Below, piece after piece: positions 27,681 through 35,197 of a stretch of DNA of 64,000 nt. The DNA lies in assembly GCA_020628855.1 (NCBI GenBank), contig JAHDEL010000005.1:37582-101581 (forward strand). The letters are read 5' to 3'. Source of the stretch: Saprospiraceae bacterium. Lineage in GTDB: Bacteria; Bacteroidota; Bacteroidia; Chitinophagales; Saprospiraceae. The notes beneath the pieces are model-generated. The model was not told where the DNA came from, searched no databases, and saw nothing but the letters and a program-made list of their open reading frames with translations. Within the stretch, counting starts at the first letter, position 1. The number at the start of each line of letters is the position of its first letter. Position numbers and translations under genes: made by a program.

Positions 27681-30617
27681 ATGATCAATAGACACGTTTT
27701 TTTACCCATTGTACTAGCGTTTTCATGCATTGCCTTCACAGTCGAAGCACAGGATGACTTTGTACAATATGTGGATCCATTTATTGGGACAGGTGGACAT
27801 GGTCACACATTCCCTGGTGCCACAGTACCATTTGGTATGGTGCAGCTGAGTCCAGATACTAGGCTTACAGGATGGGATGGTTGTGGAGGCTATCACTATA
27901 CAGATACCATTGTCTATGGATTTAGTCATACACACCTGAGCGGCACTGGAGTATCTGACTATGGAGATATATTGTTAATGCCATATTCTGGCAGAACTGT
28001 TTTCAATAATGGAGCAGATGGTAAAGCAGGATATAGCTCTTCTTTCTCGAAAGAACAAGAAATAGCAGAAGCGGGCTATTATAAGACTACCTTAAATAAG
28101 GACAACATTCAGGTTGAACTCACGGCTACGGAGCGTACGGGATTGCATCGTTATACTTATCCTAAAGACAGCCCGCAAAATGTCATTGTGGACCTGGTTC
28201 ATAGAGACATGGTAACAAAGGCATATATCAAGAAAGTACACGACCAAAGAATTGAAGGTTATAGGTATTCTAAAGCTTGGGCGGAAGATCAAAGATTACA
28301 TTTTGTGATAAGTTTCAGCAAACCGATGACCAACCTCATGCTCGAAGTAAATAATCAGATAGCCATAGGGATGGAAGAAGCAGTGTCGAAATCCTTAAGA
28401 GCAGCACTTTCATTTGAAGAAAGTGAAGAGCCACTGATAGTACAAGTTGGTATTTCTTTTGTTGATATCGAAGGTGCAAGGCAAAACTTACATGCAGAGA
28501 GTAGTATTAGGGACTTTGATTCTACAAAAGCACAATGTCAAGCAAAATGGGACCAAGCACTTTCTAAGATTAAAGTAACAAGCGAAGATGATAAAAAGAA
28601 ACGTATCTTTTATTCAGCGCTGTATCACACGATGATTGCTCCTAACAGTTTTACTGATGTCGATGGAAGATATCTCGGTACTGACCTTGAAATACATAAA
28701 GCCGAACCAGGTCATAAACAATATACCATCTTTTCTCTGTGGGATACGTATCGTGCAACTCATCCCTTGTATACGATTATCGAACAAAAGAGGACGACTG
28801 ACTTCATCAACACCTTTCTTAACCAATATAATCAAGGTGGGCAGTTGCCTATGTGGGAGCTCGCCGCAAACTATACTGGCTGTATGATAGGCTATCACGC
28901 GGTACCTGTAATCAGCGATGCTTATATCAAAGGTATAAGAGGCTTTGATGCAGAAGCCGCTTTACAAGCTATGCAAGCGAGTGCAAAAGCAGATAAATTA
29001 GGTATTCCATATTACGCAGAGCATGGTCTCCTCAATGTGGAAACCGAAGCAGAGTGTGTCTCGAAAACACTTGAATATGCATATGACGATTGGACAATAG
29101 CTGTGATGGCAGACTCTATGGGTAACCAAGACCTTGCTGAAGAGTTTTATTTACGGGCCCAAAACTATCAGAATGTCATGGACCCTGAGACAAAATTCAT
29201 GCGTGCAAGACTCAATAATAGATGGTTCCATCCATTTGATCCATCTGAAGTAAATTACAATTACACGGAGGCTAACTCTTGGCAATATAGCTACTATGTT
29301 CCGCAGGATATTTCTTATTGGAAAGGATTGCTTGGAGGAGATGTAGCACTTGAGCAAAAGTTGGATGCACTATTTAAGGCAGATAGTTCAAGCTCAGGCC
29401 GTCATCAAGTAGATATTACTGGGTTGATTGGACAATATGCTCATGGTAATGAACCGAGTCATCACATCGCCTATCTCTACAATGCATGCGGTAGGCCTGA
29501 TAAGACGCAGTATTATGTGAGGAAAATAATGAATGAGCTCTATAGTGATCAACCAGATGGATATTCGGGCAATGAGGATTGTGGTCAGATGTCTGCATGG
29601 TTAGTGATGAGTGCGATGGGATTTTATCCTGTGACCCCTGGTTCGACGCAGTATGTGATAGGGTCCCCTTGGTTCGAGAAGGTGGAGATTGACTTGGAGA
29701 ATGGTAAGACATTTAGCCTTACGGCGAATAGAAACAGTGAAGAAAACATGTACGTCGATGCTGTTTCAATTGACGGTAAATCTTATGCAAAGAATTACCT
29801 AGAACACAAGGATATACTTTCCGGCAGTAAAGTAGAAATGGAGATGTCCTCGAAGCCAAACAGTACACTTGGCAGAATTGGAAATTTTGCTGATTTTAGT
29901 CAGATAACAAGCCAAAGACGTGTTGCTGTTCCAGCTATATTAGAAGGAAAGAAAGCATTCTTTGATGAGACAGAAATAGTCATAGCCACACTCACTCCTG
30001 ATGCTCAGATTTATTATCAACTCAATGCTGGTCAACCCATCCAATACCAAGGTCCTTTCACTATCTCCACAAATACAGAGCTGGATGTTTGGGCAGAAAA
30101 AGCGGAATATTTACCAAGCCAAAAAGCGAGAAGTACTTTTCTTAAGATAGAGCAAGACAGAAGCATCGAGTTAGCAACAAAATATGCCAACCATTATGCA
30201 GCAGGTGGAGATAATGCATTGATAGATTATATCAAAGGAAGTAATGACTACAGAACAGGAGCATGGCAAGGTTATGAAGGTGTGGACCTCATTGCAACAG
30301 TGGATCTTGGGAAGAAGGTGAAATTTGATCAGGTAGGTATCCGATTCTTACAAGACGAGAACAGTTGGATTTTCTTGCCAACAGAAGTAACAATATCCAT
30401 ATCTAAGAACGGTAAGGAATTCGAAGAGCTACAGACCTTATTCCCAACAGCAACACCGAAAGATAAAGGCTCAATAATAGAGGAATATGTTGTGAAGAAA
30501 ACAAGCAAAGCCCGTTATATAAAAGTGGTAGGAAAGAATAGAGGAATCTGTCCAGATTATCACAAGGGAGCAGGAGGAAAGAGCTGGATATTTGCGGATG
30601 AAATTGTAATTGACTGA
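27681..30617 (+). CDS. GH92 family glycosyl hydrolase (alpha-mannosidase) with C-terminal carbohydrate-binding-like domains
   Basis: 978 residues with a signal peptide (ends VEAQ). The GH92 core begins YVDPFIGTGGHGHTFPGA and holds PFGMVQLSPDT, HTHLSGTG, the GNEPSH segment (about 590) with a conserved Glu, and NEDCGQMSAW (about 631). These match Ca-dependent exo-acting alpha-mannosidases that trim eukaryotic N-glycans. After the core comes a chitobiase-type C-terminal fold (about 735-825) and an F5/8 type C (discoidin)-like domain (about 840-978), making it longer than a minimal GH92. Two bases separate it from glycosylasparaginase, so the pair is almost certainly co-transcribed and probably acts on one glycoprotein substrate. 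Linkage preference (1,2; 1,3; 1,4; 1,6) cannot be read from sequence. Confidence 0.95.
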   Translation: MINRHVFLPIVLAFSCIAFTVEAQDDFVQYVDPFIGTGGHGHTFPGATVPFGMVQLSPDTRLTGWDGCGGYHYTDTIVYGFSHTHLSGTGVSDYGDILLMPYSGRTVFNNGADGKAGYSSSFSKEQEIAEAGYYKTTLNKDNIQVELTATERTGLHRYTYPKDSPQNVIVDLVHRDMVTKAYIKKVHDQRIEGYRYSKAWAEDQRLHFVISFSKPMTNLMLEVNNQIAIGMEEAVSKSLRAALSFEESEEPLIVQVGISFVDIEGARQNLHAESSIRDFDSTKAQCQAKWDQALSKIKVTSEDDKKKRIFYSALYHTMIAPNSFTDVDGRYLGTDLEIHKAEPGHKQYTIFSLWDTYRATHPLYTIIEQKRTTDFINTFLNQYNQGGQLPMWELAANYTGCMIGYHAVPVISDAYIKGIRGFDAEAALQAMQASAKADKLGIPYYAEHGLLNVETEAECVSKTLEYAYDDWTIAVMADSMGNQDLAEEFYLRAQNYQNVMDPETKFMRARLNNRWFHPFDPSEVNYNYTEANSWQYSYYVPQDISYWKGLLGGDVALEQKLDALFKADSSSSGRHQVDITGLIGQYAHGNEPSHHIAYLYNACGRPDKTQYYVRKIMNELYSDQPDGYSGNEDCGQMSAWLVMSAMGFYPVTPGSTQYVIGSPWFEKVEIDLENGKTFSLTANRNSEENMYVDAVSIDGKSYAKNYLEHKDILSGSKVEMEMSSKPNSTLGRIGNFADFSQITSQRRVAVPAILEGKKAFFDETEIVIATLTPDAQIYYQLNAGQPIQYQGPFTISTNTELDVWAEKAEYLPSQKARSTFLKIEQDRSIELATKYANHYAAGGDNALIDYIKGSNDYRTGAWQGYEGVDLIATVDLGKKVKFDQVGIRFLQDENSWIFLPTEVTISISKNGKEFEELQTLFPTATPKDKGSIIEEYVVKKTSKARYIKVVGKNRGICPDYHKGAGGKSWIFADEIVID

Positions 30618-30619
30618 TT

Positions 30620-31588
30620 ATGGCAAAGAGTAAATCAAGAAGAGACTTTATTAAGTCGACAGCCTTACTTGCTTCAGCTAGTATTCTTAGTACAGAAGCA
30701 GGTTGTCAGGACCCACAACTAACACAGCCAGTTGTCATCAGTACTTGGAATCATGGTATTCCTGCAAATGCAGCAGCATGGGAGACTCTGAGTAAAGGAG
30801 GGAGTGCAATAGATGCTGTGGAAGCTGGTGTCAAAGTTGTAGAGGCGGACCCAGAGTCGATGTCAGTTGGTTATGGCGGTCTTCCAGACAGAGATGGTAA
30901 TGTAACATTAGACGCATGTATTATGGATCACACTGGCAATGCAGGTGCGGTCTGTTTCCTGCAACATATCATGCACCCTATAGCTGTGGCCAGAAAGGTC
31001 ATGGATGATACGCCACATGTGATGTTAGCAGGAGAAGGAGCACTTCGGTTTGCTTTGGATAAGGGGTTTGCCAAACAAAACTTACTTACCGATAAGGCAA
31101 AGCAGGCATGGAAAGATTGGCAAAAGACAAGTAATTATAAGCCACTCATCAATGCAGAAAACCATGACACCATCGGTCTACTCGCTCTGGATACAAAAGG
31201 TAATCTTTCCGGAGCCTGTACGACGAGTGGTCTCGCGTATAAAATGCATGGAAGAGTAGGGGACTCTCCAATCATCGGTGCTGGACTGTATGTCGATAAT
31301 GAAGTTGGAGGGGCTACAGCTACAGGTATGGGTGAACTGATGATGAAAACACTCGGTTCCTTTTTAGTAGTGGAGCTGATGCGTCAAGGCGCAAGTCCTC
31401 AAGAAGCATGCAAGGAAGCCGTGATGCGAATAGTGCGCAAGCTAGATTACAAAGACCTCCAAGTAGGTTATTTGGCAATGGACCCGAAAGGTAATCATGG
31501 AGCCTATAGTCTACAGAAAGGCTTTAACTATGCTTTGATGAAGCAAGGAGAGAACCAAATGTATGATGCAGAGAGTTATATTCTGTAA
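30620..31588 (+). CDS. N4-(beta-N-acetylglucosaminyl)-L-asparaginase (glycosylasparaginase), Tat-exported
   Basis: 322 residues. An Ntn-hydrolase that cleaves the GlcNAc-Asn bond of N-glycans after the peptide is removed. The signatures GYGGLPDRDG, DACIMD and TPHVMLAGEGA are followed by the self-processing site HDTIGLLALD, where T184 becomes the N-terminal nucleophile. GACTTSGLAYKMHGRVGDSPIIGAG follows, written here only as a family hallmark. The N terminus has a twin-arginine motif (SRRDFIK, 6-12), so the folded precursor should be exported by Tat; a Cys at 29 after EAG might be lipidated but is a poor lipobox. It follows the GH92 gene by two bases. A diverged copy of its last 25 codons occurs again at 32150-32227. 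Confidence 0.96.
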   Translation: MAKSKSRRDFIKSTALLASASILSTEAGCQDPQLTQPVVISTWNHGIPANAAAWETLSKGGSAIDAVEAGVKVVEADPESMSVGYGGLPDRDGNVTLDACIMDHTGNAGAVCFLQHIMHPIAVARKVMDDTPHVMLAGEGALRFALDKGFAKQNLLTDKAKQAWKDWQKTSNYKPLINAENHDTIGLLALDTKGNLSGACTTSGLAYKMHGRVGDSPIIGAGLYVDNEVGGATATGMGELMMKTLGSFLVVELMRQGASPQEACKEAVMRIVRKLDYKDLQVGYLAMDPKGNHGAYSLQKGFNYALMKQGENQMYDAESYIL

Positions 31589-31597
31589 GTAAATATC

Positions 31598-32053
31598 ATG
31601 ACTCGGAGAGTTGAAAATGCTGTTTCAAATCGTTTCAGGAATCCGTTTCCCTTTAAAGAGTATTGCACTGTTATTCTATTGATACTAGTTATTTGCTTTT
31701 TTAAACCACTTGTTTTGGAAACAAGAATATTATTATCAGCTGATGAATATAGATTAGAAGCAATGAGTATTGATTCTTTAGAGATTTCAAGCGGTCGTTC
31801 GAGATCTTCATTAACTGGTTTTTGTTTTAAATATCCCAATAAGAACATAAGGATTCGAGATAGATCAAAAATCAAGAACTACTCAAAGAGAACATATGAT
31901 TTGTATGTACATGAAAACTTGAAGCCTATTCTTTTTCCAAACACTAAAGGGGAGTTTCCTTTTAGATGGTATTTTGTTAGATATCTCATTTTCTTGTTTT
32001 TTTATATTTCATGCACTTTGTTAATGATTAAGATTTGGAAAAACAGGTCCTAG
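31598..32053 (+). CDS. hypothetical membrane protein (151 aa)
   Basis: I do not recognise a family. Residues about 20-42 and 127-146 are hydrophobic, leaving an outer loop of about 80 residues rich in Arg, Lys and Ser, and a short basic C-terminal tail (IWKNRS). It begins 9 bases after the glycosylasparaginase stop, on the same strand. The topology (helix, soluble loop, helix) is the same as in the 166-residue protein at 32249, with no convincing sequence match. The soluble part starts after ILLSADEYR. Codons look native. Expression as part of the upstream operon is likely from spacing. Confidence 0.6.
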   Translation: MTRRVENAVSNRFRNPFPFKEYCTVILLILVICFFKPLVLETRILLSADEYRLEAMSIDSLEISSGRSRSSLTGFCFKYPNKNIRIRDRSKIKNYSKRTYDLYVHENLKPILFPNTKGEFPFRWYFVRYLIFLFFYISCTLLMIKIWKNRS

Positions 32054-32089
32054 ATATCCTATTAGTATTCGGGTTAAAACAGTGTAACA

Positions 32090-32227
32090 ATGATGAAGAG
32101 ATACCAATTTGATAATAAAAAATTGGGAAAACCAGAGCTTTTTCTAGCTCAAATTCAGAAGGGTTTTAACCATGCTTTAATGAAGCAAGGTGAGAATGTT
32201 CTATTTGATGCGGAAGCATATCTTTAA
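32090..32227 (+). pseudogene. orphan C-terminal tail of a glycosylasparaginase gene
   Basis: An open frame from an ATG at 32090 gives 45 residues. Its last 25 codons (32150-32224) match the C-terminus of the complete enzyme at 30620-31588: QKGFN(H)ALMKQGEN, then DAE(A)YL and stop, 18 of 25 residues the same. Eight of those 18 residues use a different synonymous codon. The 20 codons before it do not resemble the enzyme. It is most simply a leftover 3' end from recombination or partial duplication; whether the 45-residue frame is translated is unknown. Confidence 0.7.
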
Positions 32228-32248
32228 ATTGTTGTTTATTAAAGTAAA

Positions 32249-32749
32249 ATGGTCAATAGAATTTTGTGGTGCATTTTGTTAGTAGGTTTGTGGTGTTTCA
32301 TAGGCATTTTTCATGTTGCAATTTGGCCAGATTTGAAATTTAGAATTTTTGAAGAAGAAACTCTTATATCTGCAGAGTTCTTAGGGAAGAAACAATACTC
32401 GCATACCGAACCAGGAAAGTCAGTCTACCCTTTGACTGTGTTTTATTTCTTAAACCTGACTAAAGCGAAGCCTTTTGCAGATACTCTGATACAAAAGAAA
32501 CATCTCGGTGGTGGGACGACAGATTATATCACTGATTTTGTTTTAAAAGTAAAGAGAGGGGATACACTAATAGTAAAAGGAACATCATATGATAAGTGCA
32601 TTGTTCATGAGTATGGTGGAAAGATGATTTCTACCAAAACAATGAGGAAGGGGTTACCCCTCTGGTTAAAGACGGCATTTCTATTGTTCGTAGAATTGAT
32701 TTTGCTCTTTCTTACCTATAGATACATTAGGCTTATTACTAACAGATAA
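32249..32749 (+). CDS. hypothetical membrane protein (166 aa)
   Basis: Not assigned to a named family with certainty. Hydrophobic segments lie at about 5-25 and 140-160, flanking an exported domain of about 110 residues with a beta-rich look (SAEFLGKKQYSHT, VYPLTVFYFLNL, LKVKRGDTLIVKGTSYDK). The layout recalls DUF3592-like small membrane proteins, but motifs are not clear enough. It starts 21 bases after the orphan asparaginase tail, mirroring how the 151-residue gene follows the intact asparaginase. The next gene is convergent (its 3' end is at 32777), so this is the end of the GH92 transcription unit if they are co-transcribed. Confidence 0.6.
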   Translation: MVNRILWCILLVGLWCFIGIFHVAIWPDLKFRIFEEETLISAEFLGKKQYSHTEPGKSVYPLTVFYFLNLTKAKPFADTLIQKKHLGGGTTDYITDFVLKVKRGDTLIVKGTSYDKCIVHEYGGKMISTKTMRKGLPLWLKTAFLLFVELILLFLTYRYIRLITNR

Positions 32750-32776
32750 TACTGAAAAGACCGTTTTTGAAGTAAT

Positions 32777-33943
32777 CTAATCATAACACCCAACCCCAGC
32801 TGGTCCCATCAAGTATTTGACACCAATGGTTCCCCAAAGATTACTTTGTTTGAATGGCGATTTGAACTCAGAAGTTCTCCAATTCAAGGCATAGGAAAAT
32901 TCTACCGTTTGGAGAATTTGGATTTTCATTCCTACATAAGCTTCGTAGACCAGTTTGCGTGTATCGGCGAAGGTATAGTAGTGGCCTTTGCTTTTTCCAT
33001 ATAAGCCATTGAGATGATAGTTGTACAAGACTGCTCTTGCAGTAGCACCACCGACAAGTGAAAAACCAAAGTCTTCATCATTGACATGAATGGAGCTGGG
33101 GTTATTAGTGTCTGTGTATGCCATATGATCAATCACTCGCTCCACACTCATCACTTTTCCTAGATCAATTCCGAATGCAAAGTCTGTATAGTAACCTAGA
33201 TTGATTTCTGGCCTGACTTGTATTACGAATTTTTTGATCGGCTTCCAGACTGCTACTTCAGTAGAGAGCGAATAGAGGAATAGTGGAAAGATGTTTTTTA
33301 GCACTTGACCAGTCGGGTATGGTTTGTTTTCATCTCGCTTCCACAGATTTGCTTTTGGTCGTTTTCTACCAAAAAGATTATCCACTGATCTAGAAAGGCC
33401 AATACCTCCTATCCCAAACACAAAGGAAGTGTTGACACCCATATCGTAGAGTTTAGCACTATGAACAAACCGCTTCGTACCCTCTAGCCTTCGTGTGCTT
33501 CGGAACCCAGTAAAACTTGAGAAGGGCCTATCATTGAAGAGGCTATAACCATCAGTCACTGCTTCCGCATATTCTTCGACTTCATCAGAAATGTGCGTAG
33601 GACCAAAGCCATTGACAGTAAAGACAAAATTGTGGGATTCATTCTTGCGACGAAAGTCAGAAGAGTAGAGAAGGTTATCTATGAGAAAACCATCTATCTT
33701 CTCTCTGACCCAAGGCAATCCGAGATAGTAGGAATTAGCATAATTGCCATAGATGCCAATGCGGAGAGCTATGTTATAATTATCGTCATAAAAGGGATTT
33801 TCTTGGCCTTCTGGTTTGTCCCTTAACCAATCGACAAAACCATCTTGATCCACATTAATTTCTATTCCAGAAAGATCAATTTGAGGTTGAGCAATAACAA
33901 GACTTGCCAGTGCTAAACAAATGATGAGGGTTAAATACTTCAT
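32777..33943 (-). CDS. outer-membrane beta-barrel protein, LpxR/DUF2219-like
   Basis: 388 residues with a signal peptide ending VIAQ. Features recall the LpxR (DUF2219) lipid A deacylase family: an N-terminal stretch, FTVNGFGPTHISD, then NDRPFSSFTG (compare DRPYAG), an internal GIGGIGLSR segment, PTGQVLKN, and many amphipathic strands to the end. The family's catalytic His/Ser are not confirmed by eye, so enzymatic activity is open. The very last residues do not end in the usual aromatic of a barrel but in GCYD. Single-gene unit; a TAnnTTTG box sits 24 bases upstream of the start. An alternative is a lineage-specific porin-like protein. Confidence 0.55.
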   Translation of the reverse strand: MKYLTLIICLALASLVIAQPQIDLSGIEINVDQDGFVDWLRDKPEGQENPFYDDNYNIALRIGIYGNYANSYYLGLPWVREKIDGFLIDNLLYSSDFRRKNESHNFVFTVNGFGPTHISDEVEEYAEAVTDGYSLFNDRPFSSFTGFRSTRRLEGTKRFVHSAKLYDMGVNTSFVFGIGGIGLSRSVDNLFGRKRPKANLWKRDENKPYPTGQVLKNIFPLFLYSLSTEVAVWKPIKKFVIQVRPEINLGYYTDFAFGIDLGKVMSVERVIDHMAYTDTNNPSSIHVNDEDFGFSLVGGATARAVLYNYHLNGLYGKSKGHYYTFADTRKLVYEAYVGMKIQILQTVEFSYALNWRTSEFKSPFKQSNLWGTIGVKYLMGPAGVGCYD

Positions 33944-33966
33944 GGAGTCAGATTCAAAGATGAGGA

Positions 33967-33974
33967 CAAAGGTA
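33967..33974 (-). promoter_or_regulatory. Bacteroidota -7 box upstream of LpxR-like gene
   Basis: TACCTTTG on the minus strand matches the TAnnTTTG consensus exactly, 24 bases before the ATG. No TTTG -33 box is evident at the right distance, so support is from the -7 element only. Confidence 0.45.
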
Positions 33975-34019
33975 ACATGTTGCTATGTAGAACGCTCACT
34001 TACCCCTTTGTCAGTATTT

Positions 34020-34043
34020 ATAGGGAAAAGTAATTCTCCCTAT
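34020..34043. promoter_or_regulatory. inverted repeat in divergent promoter region
   Basis: Arms ATAGGGA and TCCCTAT (7 bp, perfect) flank a 10-base spacer in the 156-base region between the divergent LpxR-like and beta-helix-like genes. It is a candidate binding site for a dimeric regulator; no regulator gene is adjacent. Confidence 0.35.
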
Positions 34044-34099
34044 TTATTGAAATGTAAGAAAGGTCAGTCCTTATTAACTTTAATAAAAATCAAAACAGT

Positions 34100-35185
34100 A
34101 TGAAAAATGTATTTCTGTTCTCAATAGGAATGCTATTAGCATTGTCAGCTTATAGTCAAATGGAAGGAGTTGCATTCAAGACCAAAAAATTGAAAAATCC
34201 TCAAGCTCATATTGATTACTCAGAATCACTCAATTGTCTTTTTAATAGCTTCAATTGTGGTGGAACAGCTGACACCAGCTATCAAGTTATACTAGGAGCA
34301 GGAGTATGGCGCATTGAGGAGACTGTTTTCATTGGATATTATGACCAGCTCGTTCTCGATCATGGTGCTATCGTTAAAAGGACAGATTGTGTTTGTGGGC
34401 CTGATGATCATGTCGATCCAATATTCCATTTGCGGTCACGCTATGCTTCGATCAAAGGGGTCAATAAGAATCTAATCAAGAGTGATTGTGAGTGTAATGA
34501 CTATGTTATGATCAAAGTTGGCCATGAAGATGTCGAAACTAATGGCAATATCCATTATTGTTCAGTAAAGAATGTGGAGATTCACGGGCCAATAACTGAT
34601 GATGAGTCCAATAACACAACGGGCATTTATTATTATAACAATCAGCACGAACCAGAGAATGATACTTTCAGCACTAAGACATCCTACTTTCACCTTGTAG
34701 ATGATGTTCAATTTTCTTTTCTTTTTAATGGAATCAAGATTTATAATTCAAATGCATGCACCTTCAACAATCTGTTATTTAACAGAGTAGGAATAGGTGG
34801 GGGCAATGCATTTTTATTTGAAGGAGGGATAGAACATAAGATTAGTAATGTCCATCACCATAGTAGTCCTAATTCGAGTAGTTTGACATTCAAGGGCAGG
34901 GAGCACAGCGAATATTTTGCAGCTTATGCGATTTCTAATTATGTGGTTGAAACACACAAAACAAAGATTCATGGTGAGCATGGAGGAGGATGTATTGATG
35001 TCAGAGAAATCGACACATTCGGCATCTATAACTCAACAATTAACCTGATCTGTGTAGATAGTATTCTCTTGCGAGGTGTGAATGGAGAGATCACTGATGT
35101 CAAATCCTATTTCAACGCGAGTAATACTTCAAGGAGTATATTGCATAATCACACGCTGTCACATCAGTATGTCCCAAAGCAGTGA
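34100..35185 (+). CDS. hypothetical secreted protein, probable right-handed beta-helix
   Basis: 361 residues with a signal peptide ending AYSQ. The middle and C-terminal regions have the short-strand, Asn/Gly-rich rhythm of pectate-lyase-like parallel beta-helices, for example GIKIYNSNACTFNNLLFNRV and later ISNVHHHSS. No lyase or hydrolase active-site motif was recognised. There are several Cys in the first half (CLFNSFNC, CVCG, CECN). No T9SS sorting domain is present, so it probably stays in the periplasm. It is divergent from the LpxR-like gene and convergent with the DNA ligase gene, hence a single-gene unit. Confidence 0.6.
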   Translation: MKNVFLFSIGMLLALSAYSQMEGVAFKTKKLKNPQAHIDYSESLNCLFNSFNCGGTADTSYQVILGAGVWRIEETVFIGYYDQLVLDHGAIVKRTDCVCGPDDHVDPIFHLRSRYASIKGVNKNLIKSDCECNDYVMIKVGHEDVETNGNIHYCSVKNVEIHGPITDDESNNTTGIYYYNNQHEPENDTFSTKTSYFHLVDDVQFSFLFNGIKIYNSNACTFNNLLFNRVGIGGGNAFLFEGGIEHKISNVHHHSSPNSSSLTFKGREHSEYFAAYAISNYVVETHKTKIHGEHGGGCIDVREIDTFGIYNSTINLICVDSILLRGVNGEITDVKSYFNASNTSRSILHNHTLSHQYVPKQ

Positions 35186-35197
35186 GACAGGATGTTG

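Noticed and set aside
30620-31588. Plain L-asparaginase or isoaspartyl peptidase
   Set aside because: The sequence around HDTIGLLALD and GYGGLPDRDG matches glycosylasparaginases, and the GH92 neighbour fits that role.
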